Below are positions 31,683 through 40,426 of a stretch of DNA of 64,000 nt, piece by piece. The stretch spans positions 2,062,996-2,126,995 of the forward strand of contig ONZJ01000002.1 in NCBI GenBank assembly GCA_900313005.1, read 5' to 3'. This DNA is from Rhodobacteraceae bacterium EL129 (GTDB lineage: Bacteria; Pseudomonadota; Alphaproteobacteria; Rhodobacterales; Rhodobacteraceae). Within the stretch, counting starts at the first letter, position 1; the number at the start of each line of letters is the position of its first letter. A program made the position numbers and the translations under genes. A model generated the notes under the pieces. The model was given only the letters and a program-made list of their open reading frames with translations, had not been told where the DNA came from and ran no database searches.

Positions 31683-32306
31683 ATGACCCAAAGCCCCCTT
31701 GCCGATCAGATCGAGGCCGAAATCCTGTCAGGTGCCCTGCCCCCCGGCACGCCGCTGAACCAAACCGATCTGGCCACGCGTTTTGGTGTCAGTCGCATTC
31801 CGGTGCGCGATGCACTGGCGCAGCTGACCTCGCTTGGCGTGATTACTTCAAGCCCCAACCGTACTGCGACTGTGCTGAAACTGGACACGGGCGAAGTTGA
31901 AGAGCTTTATGATATGCGGATCCAGCTGGAATGCGACCTGCTGGGCAGGGCAATACCCTTGATGGATACCGAGGCGCTGGCCGCTGTCGACTACGCCCTG
32001 GAGCGGTCCTCGCTTGAGGCACATCAGGACAACTGGGCCCAAGGCGATCAGATATTTCACAACGCCCTGTATGCGCCCGCTGGCCGTCTCCGCCAAATGA
32101 CCGTAATTGATGAGCTGCGCCGTGCGGCCCGGGTGCAGATTGCGGGATACGGCGGCCTGACAGACAAAACTAAGCGTTGGCTGCGTGAACATCAGGGGAT
32201 TGTAACGGCCTGTCATGCGGGCGATTCCAAAGAAGCCACACGCCTTCTGCGCAAACACCTGCGCGGGGCACGGAACCATCTACTAAGGGCGATGCGGTCA
32301 GAGTGA
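31683..32306 (+). CDS. GntR-family (FadR subfamily) transcriptional regulator
   Basis: The ATG at 31683 follows AGAGGA; a start 36 bases upstream would lie in the operator. The 207-residue protein has an N-terminal winged helix (SPLADQIEAEILSGALPPGTPL and TRFGVSRIPVRDALAQL, residues about 4-50). A helical FCD effector domain follows, with DMRIQLECDLLG and FHNALY (metal-ligand His). FCD regulators sense carboxylic acids. The TGTATACA tandem site just upstream is its likely operator. Identical octamers at the ALDH and ADP-ribosylglycohydrolase starts suggest that it also controls part of the catabolic supercluster about 20 kb away. Confidence 0.9.
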   Translation: MTQSPLADQIEAEILSGALPPGTPLNQTDLATRFGVSRIPVRDALAQLTSLGVITSSPNRTATVLKLDTGEVEELYDMRIQLECDLLGRAIPLMDTEALAAVDYALERSSLEAHQDNWAQGDQIFHNALYAPAGRLRQMTVIDELRRAARVQIAGYGGLTDKTKRWLREHQGIVTACHAGDSKEATRLLRKHLRGARNHLLRAMRSE

Positions 32307-32340
32307 GCCCCGGTTATACGGCTTTTTACCGGCTGGGCCC

Positions 32341-32898
32341 TTAAAAACTGATGATCCCGCTTTCCGTGATCAGCATATCGAGCGGTTGATCCGTCGGCTC
32401 CAACGGCAGTTCGTCCGCCTCCTGCGCAGCAAAGGCAAACCCAATCGCCAGCGTCGGGCGCTTTGCACGCAACAGCTCCAACGTGCGGTCATAGAACCCG
32501 CCGCCATAGCCCAGACGCCCGCCCGCGCGGTCAAACGCCACCAGCGGCACGATCACGATCTCAGGCTCAAAGTAGTCCTCGACCTCAGGCACCCGCGCCC
32601 CAAACGGCCCGTCTTTCATGGCGCAGCCCGGCTCCCATCGGGAAAACAGCAAGGGCAGGCCCGCCGCCACGATCACGGGCACACCAACAGGGCCGTAGGC
32701 CGCCGCTTCTTCCATGGCTGGACGAGGGTCAATCTCGGTGCGGATGGGCATGAAGCCCGACAAGGGCACGCCGCGGTGTCCCGCCAAAACCTCGGACAAA
32801 TGCGCCGCCTGACCGGGACCGGCGGCATCAAACGCCAGTTTGCGGCGGGCAAACCCCGCCTTGCGGGCTGCGTTTTTAACTTCGATTAAATCTGTCAT
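32341..32898 (-). CDS. 5-formyltetrahydrofolate cyclo-ligase
   Basis: The ATG at 32896-32898 overlaps the mgtE stop (ATGA) and gives a 185-residue protein of the normal size. The ATP-binding glycine motif GGRLGYGGGFYDRTL (about residues 131-145) and the substrate segment near FMPIRTEID are characteristic of the family. It converts 5-formyl- to 5,10-methenyl-tetrahydrofolate with ATP and so returns one-carbon units to use. A folate salvage enzyme is useful beside folate-dependent demethylases, but its pairing with mgtE looks like a conserved housekeeping arrangement rather than pathway linkage. Confidence 0.9.
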   Translation of the reverse strand: MTDLIEVKNAARKAGFARRKLAFDAAGPGQAAHLSEVLAGHRGVPLSGFMPIRTEIDPRPAMEEAAAYGPVGVPVIVAAGLPLLFSRWEPGCAMKDGPFGARVPEVEDYFEPEIVIVPLVAFDRAGGRLGYGGGFYDRTLELLRAKRPTLAIGFAFAAQEADELPLEPTDQPLDMLITESGIISF

Positions 32899-34322
32899 AA
32901 CAATATGATAGCCGCCAATCCAAGGAAGGCAAAGAAACCTACAATATCTGTCACCGTGGTCACAAAGGCCCCCGAAGCCAGTGCCGGGTCGATGCCTATA
33001 CGCTCGAGCACAACTGGGATCACCGTGCCGGCCAATCCCGCCACAACCATGTTGATCACCATCGCGGCTGCGATGACATACCCCAGTTCGGGCCCGCCAA
33101 ACCACATGACGCCAACCAGGCCCATGACCACGGCGAAAATCACGCCGTTGACCAGCCCCACAAGCACTTCGCGTCGGATCACCCGCCACACATTGGAGCC
33201 GGTCAAATCCTTGGTTGCAATGGCACGGACCGCAACCGTCAGACTTTGCGTACCTGCATTGCCCCCCATCGAAGCTACAATCGGCATCAGGACCGCCAAC
33301 GCAACCATCTGCGCAATCGTCGCCTCAAACTGGGCGATCACCATCGAGGCCAAAATGGCCGTGACCAGATTAACAGCCAACCACGGAAACCGCCGCTTGG
33401 TGGTGCTGATCACTCGGTCACTCAGGCTGCTTTCATCACTGACACCAGCCAGACGTAGGATATCTTCCTCGTGACCTTCATCCAACACGGCCATGGCATC
33501 ATCAATGGTAATTACACCGACCAGCCGTTCATCCCCGTCCACAACGGGCGCAGAAATCAGATGGTATTGGTTGAAGGCATAAGCCACGTCTTCCTCGTCT
33601 TGGGTGACGGGGATGACATGAAAGGTTTCCTCGGTGATCGAGGCCAGCAGCACTTCGCGGCGCGATCCCATCAGTTTGCCCAAGGTCACATTGCCCATGG
33701 GGCGCAGGCGCGGATCCACTAATGTGATGTGATAAAACTGCTCAGGCAGATCGTCCTGATCGCGCAAATAGTCAATGGCTTCCCCGACATTCCAATGCTC
33801 AGGTGCCATGACCACTTCGCGCTGCATCAGACGACCGGCAGAATACTCCGGATAAGTCAGCGATTGCTGAACGGCGACCCGGTCGCTGTCTTCGAGAACC
33901 TCAAGGATCGCCTCTTGCTGGTGGTCCTCAAGGTCTTCGACCAGATCAACAACATCATCACTGTCCAGGTCGCGCACCGCTTCGGCCAGCACCTCTGGAT
34001 GCAGGATCGCGATGATCTCTTCGCGGATGGAATCGTCCAATTCGGACAGGATATCCCCATCAAATTCGCGGTCGTATAATTCTAGCAGGCGGCGGCGGTC
34101 AAAGGCGCTGATCTGTTCCAGAAGGTCGGCAATGTCCGCGGCGTGCAGCGGCTCCATTTCAGCCAGCAACATCTCGCGGTCGCCATTATCGACAGCGTAA
34201 ATGATCCGCGCCACGGCGTCCCGGCCCAACTCATAGCGGTCCTCATCACGGTCGTCGCGCTGGGTGTCTTCGGATGTCTGGAGTGCGGGGTCCGGTTCGG
34301 TGAATTGGTCGTCGTCGGCCAT
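32895..34322 (-). CDS. mgtE: Magnesium transporter MgtE
   Basis: The start at 34320-34322 (MADDDQFTEPD) has GGAGG six bases upstream; a longer frame would add a hydrophobic leader with no ribosome site. The 475-residue protein shows the MgtE N-domain with its Asp/Glu/Leu helical repeats (ADIADLLEQI, LSELDDSIREEI). Two CBS domains follow (MQREVVMAPEHWNVGEAIDYL and HLISAPVVDGDERLVGVITIDDA), then five membrane helices with the pore segment PIVASMGGNAGTQSLTVAVR. It is an inner-membrane Mg2+ channel gated by Mg2+ binding to the cytosolic domains. Length and domain order are normal. Confidence 0.95.
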   Translation of the reverse strand: MADDDQFTEPDPALQTSEDTQRDDRDEDRYELGRDAVARIIYAVDNGDREMLLAEMEPLHAADIADLLEQISAFDRRRLLELYDREFDGDILSELDDSIREEIIAILHPEVLAEAVRDLDSDDVVDLVEDLEDHQQEAILEVLEDSDRVAVQQSLTYPEYSAGRLMQREVVMAPEHWNVGEAIDYLRDQDDLPEQFYHITLVDPRLRPMGNVTLGKLMGSRREVLLASITEETFHVIPVTQDEEDVAYAFNQYHLISAPVVDGDERLVGVITIDDAMAVLDEGHEEDILRLAGVSDESSLSDRVISTTKRRFPWLAVNLVTAILASMVIAQFEATIAQMVALAVLMPIVASMGGNAGTQSLTVAVRAIATKDLTGSNVWRVIRREVLVGLVNGVIFAVVMGLVGVMWFGGPELGYVIAAAMVINMVVAGLAGTVIPVVLERIGIDPALASGAFVTTVTDIVGFFAFLGLAAIILL

Positions 34323-34460
34323 GTCGCCCTCCCCCTGCCATGCTGCGATGACACGAGGGATAAAGAAGCCGATTGCGAAAAACAATGCGTCTGAGGCGAT
34401 TTACCTCGCGATTTATGCTCTCTATCGTTCAAGCAGCCGACGTTTTTGGGACCTTCGAAC

Positions 34461-35765
34461 ATGTCTGATGCAAAACTTTTAACGGGCCGTGTTCTGATCT
34501 TTGACACGTCCCCTTTTGACGGTGATCCGGCGCAGTCCGTGCGTGTCGAGGAGGCCGTTTGCCTGCAATCCGGCAAAGTCGCGGCCACCGGGACATTCGA
34601 GACGTTGCGCAAGGCGTACCCCACAGCTGAACTGCACCTTTACGGCGATGCGCTGATCATGGCTGGTTTTGTAGATGCGCATGTGCATTATCCTCAAACC
34701 GCGGTCATCGCCAGCTGGGGCAAGCGGCTGATTGACTGGCTGAATACTTATACGTTCCCCGAAGAAATGCAGTTTCATAATCCTGCGTATGCCGCTGAAA
34801 TTGCAGGTCGGTATCTTGATCTAGCGCTGGCCTATGGTACCACCACCGCCTGTAGTTTCTGCACCAGTCACCCCACAAGCGTGACAGCGTTCTTCGAGGC
34901 GGCACAGGGCCGAAACATGCGGGTTGTGGCCGGCAAGACCTGTATGGACCGCCATGCACCTCAGGGTCTGCTGGACACAGCGCAGACGGCATATGACCAG
35001 TCGAAAATCCTGCTTGAGACATGGCACGGCGTGGACCGGCTGTCCTATGCGATCACGCCCCGGTTTTCGCCGACCTCCACGCCCGAACAGTTGCAGGCCC
35101 TGGGCGCGCTTTGGGCCGAGCATCCGGACTGCCTCATGCAAACCCATCTGAGCGAGCAAACGGATGAAATCGCATGGGTGCGCACGCTATATCCTTCCGC
35201 GCGGGACTATCTGGATACCTACGAGGAACACGGCCTGCTGGGGCCTCTCGGGCTCTATGGTCACGCAATCCATCTGGAGCCACGCGAGCGCGACCGACTA
35301 CGAGACACGGGCGGTGCCTTGGTGCATTGCCCGACCTCCAACATGTTCATCGGCTCGGGCCTGTTTGATATGGCGGCCCGGATGGCCGAGGATCAGGTGG
35401 TCGGGCTGGCCAGCGACATCGGGGGCGGGTCCAGCTTTTCAATGCTGCGCACAATGGCCGCGGCCTATGAGATTGCACAGCTGCGCGGGACAGCCCTGCA
35501 CCCGGCGCAGCTTTTGTGGCTTGCCACGGCCGGGTCGGCGCGTGCGCTTCATCTGGATGACAAAATTGGCAATATTTCCTCAGGGTTGGAGGCCGATCTT
35601 GTGGTGCTGGATCTGGCCTCAACACCGACCATCGCTCAGCGCGCAGAGCGCGCCGAGGACATATGGCAAGCGGTGTTTCCCACGCTGATGATGGGAGATG
35701 ACCGGGCGGTGCGCGACGTTTGGGTCGCCGGGCAGGTGGTTAAGCTCTCGTCTCAGCCGCAGTGA
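34461..35765 (+). CDS. guaD: Guanine deaminase
   Basis: The ATG at 34461 gives 434 residues (MSDAKLLTGRVLIFD); a TTG 15 bases upstream is less likely. This amidohydrolase has GFVDAHVHYPQT (metal-binding His-x-His), the guanine-type loop SFCTSHPTS, LMQTHLSEQTDEIAW (His and catalytic Glu), GHAIHL (His), and the metal Asp in GLASDIGGGSSFSM. It deaminates guanine to xanthine for purine nitrogen use. It is divergent from mgtE and convergent with the CAP genes, with no other purine genes nearby. Length is normal for bacterial GuaD. Confidence 0.93.
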   Translation: MSDAKLLTGRVLIFDTSPFDGDPAQSVRVEEAVCLQSGKVAATGTFETLRKAYPTAELHLYGDALIMAGFVDAHVHYPQTAVIASWGKRLIDWLNTYTFPEEMQFHNPAYAAEIAGRYLDLALAYGTTTACSFCTSHPTSVTAFFEAAQGRNMRVVAGKTCMDRHAPQGLLDTAQTAYDQSKILLETWHGVDRLSYAITPRFSPTSTPEQLQALGALWAEHPDCLMQTHLSEQTDEIAWVRTLYPSARDYLDTYEEHGLLGPLGLYGHAIHLEPRERDRLRDTGGALVHCPTSNMFIGSGLFDMAARMAEDQVVGLASDIGGGSSFSMLRTMAAAYEIAQLRGTALHPAQLLWLATAGSARALHLDDKIGNISSGLEADLVVLDLASTPTIAQRAERAEDIWQAVFPTLMMGDDRAVRDVWVAGQVVKLSSQPQ

Positions 35766-35787
35766 TCAGCGGGTGATCAGCAGGAGA

Positions 35788-36255
35788 TCAACACCGGCGC
35801 CCCATGACCAGAACCCAGGTATTACCAGGTCCACGGGCCAAGCCAAATTCACGGACCTTCCTGCTGTACATGTTCTTACTGTGCGCCGGAGAGCCTCTCC
35901 ACTGTTCTATCACTTTGGCGAGATCGCCGTAGCCCTTGGCGAGATTTTCATTGATGCTGCAATACCGATAGCCTGCCGCCCGCGAGCGTTGCTTGATCCC
36001 ACCGCCATTTGAGCTGGTGTGGCTAAAGAACCCGTTCTTCGCCATATCCCTTGCATGGGCCACGGCCATATTTGCCAACGCCTTGTTTGGCGCGACGGCA
36101 GCCCGACCTTTCTTCGCGCGTTCGGCGTTCAGCGCCGCAGCGGCAGATGCCGTGACATCCTTGACGCTACTTTGCGCCTGGGCCGACGTGCTGCCCAGCT
36201 GCACAAGGACAAGACACACAGATAGTATAGTTACCTTTTTAATGAACGGTATCAT
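35788..36255 (-). CDS. Secreted CAP-domain (SCP/PR-1) protein 1
   Basis: The 155-residue protein has a signal peptide (hydrophobic residues 8-24, likely cleavage after AQA). One CAP domain follows: AALNAERAKKGRAAV, HARDMAKNGFFSHTSSNG with the conserved His, and INENLAKGYGDLAKVIEQW with Glu. CAP proteins are exported and in bacteria their role is mostly unknown, ranging from nuclease-like to lipid-binding. It ends in GNTWVLVMGRRC, a terminal Cys shared with its tandem partner. A GAGGAG ribosome site lies ten bases before the ATG. It is separated from CAP protein 2 by only 42 bases on the same strand. Confidence 0.85.
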   Translation of the reverse strand: MIPFIKKVTILSVCLVLVQLGSTSAQAQSSVKDVTASAAAALNAERAKKGRAAVAPNKALANMAVAHARDMAKNGFFSHTSSNGGGIKQRSRAAGYRYCSINENLAKGYGDLAKVIEQWRGSPAHSKNMYSRKVREFGLARGPGNTWVLVMGRRC

Positions 36256-36297
36256 GGTCTTCTTACTCCTCTTTAGTTCACGTTTTTCGCCTGCAAT

Positions 36298-36789
36298 TCA
36301 GCATCCCGAGCGCCCCATCACCAGCACCCAAAGATCGCCCGGCCCGCGTATCAGGCCAAAATCCACCACCTCCTCTTTCATCAGGTTGCGGCGATGCGAC
36401 GGGGATCCCATCCACTGCGTTAAAACCGTTGCGAAGTCGCGCTGACCTTTGGCGAGGTTTTCGGCAATGTGACAATAGCCATAGCCTTGGGCGTCTGCGC
36501 GTTCACGGATAGTATCACCGTTGCTGCTAACATGCCCAAAAAAGCCATTCGACTGCATGTCGCGAGCATGGGTCTCCGCCATCCGTACCAGAGCGGGATG
36601 TGGGCGCAACGCCCCCAGCCCGTATTGCGCCCGCAGTGCGTTCAATTGTCCCGCATGTGCAGCACTTGTATCCGCATTGCTGCCGGGTATGTAGGTGGTG
36701 GCCTGGTTCGAAGTGGCAATTTGTGGACCACATTGCACCAGCGTCAGGCAGGCCAACGCAGCCATAAATGGTCGGCCCCAAAATGTCAT
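36298..36789 (-). CDS. CAP-domain lipoprotein 2, tandem paralogue
   Basis: This 163-residue paralogue carries a lipoprotein signal: hydrophobic ALACLTLVQC with the lipid-bearing Cys at about residue 20. A low-complexity linker follows, then the CAP domain, with HARDMQSNGFFGHVSSNG and AENLAKGQRDFATVLTQWMGSPSHRRN. The CAP parts of the two proteins clearly align, but one is predicted to be released and the other lipid-anchored, so the pair may place the same activity in two locations. Both end in a near-identical WVLVMGR tail with a final Cys. AGGAG is present eight bases before the ATG. Confidence 0.85.
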   Translation of the reverse strand: MTFWGRPFMAALACLTLVQCGPQIATSNQATTYIPGSNADTSAAHAGQLNALRAQYGLGALRPHPALVRMAETHARDMQSNGFFGHVSSNGDTIRERADAQGYGYCHIAENLAKGQRDFATVLTQWMGSPSHRRNLMKEEVVDFGLIRGPGDLWVLVMGRSGC

Positions 36790-36916
36790 TCTGCTCCTCT
36801 CGTTCTGGCGTGTTGGAAGTTACGGTAACGAGCGCACCTCGAAACGGCCACTGCAATCTTGCGAGATGACTTTCCAGTTGGGAAAAGCGCCAGGCACACA
36901 GGCCACCGGCGTCATG

Positions 36917-37711
36917 CTAAATGAAACCCGAGAGGAGCTTTAGCGCGGCCTCATGCTGTTCACGGCCTGCCGCAGCCAATGCGCGCCCACCTTCGTGAAC
37001 TTTGCCGCCTTGCCAATCGGTGACAATACCGCCGGCGGCTTCAATCACGGCGATAGGGGCTTGGATGTCGTATGAGTTCAAACCGGCCTCGATGATCAGA
37101 TCAATCTGGCCCGCCGCCAGCAACGCGTAGGCATAGCAGTCCATCCCGTAGCGTGTCAGCTTGACTTGCTGGGACACCGCGCGAAAGGCCTCGCCCTCCC
37201 AGGGTTCTCCGACTTCGGGGAAAGTGGTGAAGAGGATCGCATCTGTCAAAGGGGCATTTCCCCGGACTTTCAGAGCGTGTTTACCGGTTGGACCGTTGAC
37301 TTCGGCGCGCCCGAACCCGCCTTCGAAACGTTCGCCGATATAGGGCTGGTCCACAATCCCATATATCGGACCGCTTTCGTCTGATACCGCTATCAATACC
37401 CCCCAAGTCGGCGTGCCCGATAAAAAACCACGGGTTCCGTCTATGGGATCGAGCACCCAAGTGAGGTTTGAGCGGCCCTGATGGTGGCCAAATTCTTCGC
37501 CAAGCACCGAATCATCGGGGCGCATTTGCGCCAGAAGATCGCGCATGGTCCGCTCGGCAGCACGGTCGCCTTCAGTGACGGGGTCAAACCCTGACCCGGC
37601 CAGCTTGTTGTCTGCGGACAAACCTGCTGTGCGAAAAAACGGCAAAACCGCCGATCGGGCTGCATCAGCCAACGCATGGGCGGTTTTGATAATGTTATCT
37701 GTCTGCGGCAT
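36917..37711 (-). CDS. Inositol monophosphatase family enzyme (probably histidinol-phosphatase HisN)
   Basis: The start at 37709-37711 (MPQTDNIIKTAHAL) is preferred over one nine codons upstream, because GGGGG lies eight to ten bases before it. The 264-residue protein has the metal-binding motifs of the FIG superfamily: FDPVTEGDRAAE, GEEFG, WVLDPIDGTRGFLSGTPTWG, and YDIQAPIAVIEAAGG near the C-terminus. The GTPTWG form and substrate region fit histidinol-phosphatase (HisN-type) found in alphaproteobacteria, although general inositol-1-phosphatase or 3'-phosphoadenosine phosphatase (CysQ) remain possible. It is a cytoplasmic Mg2+-dependent phosphatase. Confidence 0.85.
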   Translation of the reverse strand: MPQTDNIIKTAHALADAARSAVLPFFRTAGLSADNKLAGSGFDPVTEGDRAAERTMRDLLAQMRPDDSVLGEEFGHHQGRSNLTWVLDPIDGTRGFLSGTPTWGVLIAVSDESGPIYGIVDQPYIGERFEGGFGRAEVNGPTGKHALKVRGNAPLTDAILFTTFPEVGEPWEGEAFRAVSQQVKLTRYGMDCYAYALLAAGQIDLIIEAGLNSYDIQAPIAVIEAAGGIVTDWQGGKVHEGGRALAAAGREQHEAALKLLSGFI

Positions 37712-37768
37712 GCTCCCGCCCCCTTCTGCGTGTGTCACCTGCAGAAGTAGCGAGGAATTCAGACTGGC

Positions 37769-38140
37769 TCAAGCAACGTCGCTGAGCACACGCGCCAATT
37801 CAAACAGACGGCGACGCTGATTTTCTGGGATCGCATAGTAAGAGCGCACCAAATCCAGTGCTTCTTTGTCACCCATCAGATCGTTTGGCACAGAGTCTGC
37901 GCCATTTTTCTGATCTGTTTCCTGTTCCAGACCTTCAAAGAAAAAGCTGATCTGAACATCCAACGCATCGGCAATATCCCAAAGCCGAGACGCACTCACA
38001 CGGTTTGCGCCCGTTTCGTACTTTTGAATTTGTTGGAACTTGATACCCACGCGTTCCGCCAATTGTTGCTGGGTCATCCCAACCAGCCAACGACGGTGTC
38101 TCACACGTTTGCCGACATGCACATCTACAGGGTGCGGCAT
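37769..38140 (-). CDS. XRE-family transcriptional regulator
   Basis: The 123-residue protein starts with a Cro/CI-type helix-turn-helix: VGKRVRHRRWLVGMTQQQLAERVG then IKFQQIQKYETGANRVSASRL (residues about 9-55). It then has a short linker and a C-terminal helix ending in RRRLFELARVLSDVA. This is a conserved small alphaproteobacterial regulator type, often single copy. It has no obvious effector domain. It lies 57 bases upstream of the phosphatase gene, on the same strand, and is preceded by a 325-base region that may carry its own site. Confidence 0.85.
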   Translation of the reverse strand: MPHPVDVHVGKRVRHRRWLVGMTQQQLAERVGIKFQQIQKYETGANRVSASRLWDIADALDVQISFFFEGLEQETDQKNGADSVPNDLMGDKEALDLVRSYYAIPENQRRRLFELARVLSDVA

Positions 38141-38465
38141 TTACCTCTCCTTTAAAAACTAGCGCCGACCTGCAGTACCTAGGATACAAATCACCATGTC
38201 TACGGGTCTTGTAGGCGCAGATTGCGTTCCACCTTGCAACCTGGCCAAAATCTATCAAACCGGAGTTAAAAAACAATACTTATCGCTCCCCAAAAGGGGG
38301 ATTTCCTAAATAAGGGCACAATCTACGGGTGAACCTATCCGACCAGATAGGAGGCGGACAACCGGAAGTAGGTGTTGCGCGTGAATTTTGCTTTCAATTT
38401 GTGTGCAAACGAGTTTTCATCCCGGATAACCAATATGGATTAAAGCACTTTTTGAGGGATCACAC
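38141..38465. other. Divergent promoter region between XRE and quinone oxidoreductase genes
   Basis: No gene is seen here. The region holds two small hairpins: CCCC-AAAA-GGGG (about 38288-38299), and CCTATC-CGACCA-GATAGG at 38334-38351. GGAGGC directly after the second resembles a ribosome site but has no start at a useful distance. The sequence before the next ATG is AT-rich and probably holds the promoter of the oxidoreductase gene. Confidence 0.4.
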
Positions 38466-39428
38466 ATGCGCGCCTACATGATTCTCTCTGACGGAAACGC
38501 GCCAGAGCTTACAGATCGCCCCATCCCGGAACCCGCAAAGGGCGAGGTGCGAATCAAGATCGGCGCTTGCGGTCTGAACTTTGCAGACCTGTTGATGATG
38601 ACCGGGCAATATCAAGACACCCCCCCTGCCCCGTTCACTCTTGGAATGGAGGTGGCAGGTGTTGTTGATGCTCTTGGGCCGGACACCAAAGGGCCTGCTG
38701 TCGGGTCTCGCGTGGCCGTGTTTGGCGGTCAGGGCGGATTGGCCGAATATGGCTGTTTTGACGCCACGCGCGCCGTAGCCCTGCCTGATGCGATGAGTTT
38801 TGAACAGGCCGCCGCCTTTCAGATCGCCTACGGCACCAGCCACGTAGCGCTGGACTACAAAGCGAGGATGCAACCGGGCGAAACCCTGCTTGTGCTGGGG
38901 GCGGCAGGTGGTGTGGGGCTGACCGCGGTCGAGATTGGCAAGCTGATGGGGGCCACGGTGATCGCCTGCGCGCGCAGCGCGGAGAAGCTGGAGATTTGCG
39001 CTCAGGCCGGTGCAGATCATCTGATCGACGCGAAAACCCAGGATATTCTGGCCGAGTGCAAGGCATTGGGCGGCGTGGACGTGGTTTACGATCCCGTGGG
39101 CGGCGATCAGTTCAAAGCGGCGTTTCGGGCGTGCAAGCCAGAAGCACGCCTTTTGCCCATTGGATTTGCCAGCGGAGATGTACCGCAAGTGCCCGCCAAT
39201 CATCTTCTGGTCAAAAACCTCAGCGTGATGGGGCTTTATTGGGGGGGATATCTGAAGTTCAAACCGCAGGTGATCACGGACAGCCTGGCGACGCTCATGG
39301 GATGGTTTGAACAGGGCCGCATCACACCGCACATCAGCCACGCCTTGCCACTGGAGCGCGCGCATGAAGCGCTTGAATTGCTGCGCTCGCGCAAATCCAC
39401 TGGTAAGGTGGTGGTCACAGTTCCCTGA
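38466..39428 (+). CDS. NADPH:quinone oxidoreductase family protein (MDR superfamily)
   Basis: The 320-residue protein has GACGLNFADLLMMTGQY (zinc-free MDR signature, about residues 32-48), the nucleotide-binding VLGAAGGVGLTAVEIGKLMG (about 142-161) and a normal C-terminal SRKSTGKVVVTVP. It lacks the Cys/His zinc ligands of alcohol dehydrogenases. Such enzymes reduce quinones, enones or enoyl-CoA with NADPH. It is convergent with the LysR gene, with stop codons one base apart. It could act on acrylate-derived compounds, but sequence motifs do not mark it as acryloyl-CoA reductase (AcuI), so I leave the general name. Confidence 0.9.
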   Translation: MRAYMILSDGNAPELTDRPIPEPAKGEVRIKIGACGLNFADLLMMTGQYQDTPPAPFTLGMEVAGVVDALGPDTKGPAVGSRVAVFGGQGGLAEYGCFDATRAVALPDAMSFEQAAAFQIAYGTSHVALDYKARMQPGETLLVLGAAGGVGLTAVEIGKLMGATVIACARSAEKLEICAQAGADHLIDAKTQDILAECKALGGVDVVYDPVGGDQFKAAFRACKPEARLLPIGFASGDVPQVPANHLLVKNLSVMGLYWGGYLKFKPQVITDSLATLMGWFEQGRITPHISHALPLERAHEALELLRSRKSTGKVVVTVP

Positions 39429-40307
39429 TCAGGCTTCCATAATTACCACAGGTGTGCGTGCGGCAAAGCCGGCGCGCACCATATCGGCCAGTCGGCCCAC
39501 CACTTCGTTTCTCGAGTGACACGCCCCGTACATATTGATCTTCTGCGTGCCCAGATCCGGCAGCCCACTTCCCGGCGGAATCATCTCCAACTGGCTGGGC
39601 GCGCAGCCTTCGATACAAGGCATGACACCCAGATCAGCACTCACCGTGGCCTCGATCGCCCCATCGGAATCGGAATCGATCGCCGAAGTCCAGGGGATAT
39701 CCTTGGCATCCAGAATCTTGATCATCCCCGGTCGAAACATGCAGTTGCGACAATTGGCCAAAGGTACAGGACGTTGCTTAAACGCCGTCCCCCCAGGTGC
39801 GCCGTACCACCGCAGGGGCAGTTCGGTCAGGGTCTCGCCGCCCGGCCCCAAAACACTTTCAGTTGTCAGGATCAGATCCATTTCACCCCGACCAAAGCTC
39901 TCCAGCAGGCCGGATGAATACGAGGATGTCAGTTGCACCCGCATCCGTGGATACGCCGCGTTGAATTTCTTCAACACGTTGGGAATGACCGGATAGATCA
40001 CATCATGAGGCACCCCAAAGGTGATTTCACCTTCGAACACCTGATCGGTCAAACGCCCGACCGCCTCGTCATTCAGATCCACCAGTCGCTTGGCATAACT
40101 CAGCAATTGCTCGCCCGAAGCGGTCAGTCCGATTTTGCGATTACTGCGGTCCAGCAGCTCGAGCGCCAGCAAGTCCTCCAGCCGCTTGAGCTGCATCGAC
40201 ACCGCCGATTGCGTCAGATTAAGAGCCGCAGCAGCACGCGTGACCCCGCCATGTTCAGCCACAGCCACGAACGAACGCAGGGTGGTCATATCCAAATTCC
40301 GTATCAT
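39429..40307 (-). CDS. LysR-family transcriptional regulator
   Basis: The ATG at 40305-40307 has AAGGA five bases upstream; a GTG one codon earlier is the alternative. The 292-residue protein has the LysR helix-turn-helix (LRSFVAVAEHGGVTRAAAAL, QSAVSMQLKRLE) in residues 8-55 and a periplasmic-binding-type effector domain. It is divergent from a DUF1127 gene, and the spacer has a CATTC-N11-GAATG site of T-N11-A type at 40336-40356. Regulators of this type next to DUF1127 genes are a recurrent roseobacter arrangement. The effector domain has unusual Cys pairs (NCRNC, CIEGC) that might sense redox state. Confidence 0.9.
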   Translation of the reverse strand: MIRNLDMTTLRSFVAVAEHGGVTRAAAALNLTQSAVSMQLKRLEDLLALELLDRSNRKIGLTASGEQLLSYAKRLVDLNDEAVGRLTDQVFEGEITFGVPHDVIYPVIPNVLKKFNAAYPRMRVQLTSSYSSGLLESFGRGEMDLILTTESVLGPGGETLTELPLRWYGAPGGTAFKQRPVPLANCRNCMFRPGMIKILDAKDIPWTSAIDSDSDGAIEATVSADLGVMPCIEGCAPSQLEMIPPGSGLPDLGTQKINMYGACHSRNEVVGRLADMVRAGFAARTPVVIMEA

Positions 40308-40335
40308 CACGATCCTTGATGTTTCAAATCACAAC

Positions 40336-40356
40336 CATTCGTTATCAATATGAATG
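40336..40356. promoter_or_regulatory. LysR-type box CATTC-N11-GAATG
   Basis: The five-base arms pair exactly around 11 bases (GTTATCAATAT), fitting the T-N11-A rule. The site lies 29 bases upstream of the LysR start and 71 bases upstream of the divergent DUF1127 start. Confidence 0.65.
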
Positions 40357-40426
40357 AACCTGTGAAATATATCAAGGTACGAAATGTAACGATGACAATA
40401 CATCACAGAACGCGAAGGAATAACCC

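Noticed and set aside
38466..39428. Reading this MDR gene as acuI (acryloyl-CoA reductase) to complete DMSP use
   Set aside because: It has the general quinone oxidoreductase signature; I see no AcuI-specific N-terminus and it is not linked to the dddQ genes.
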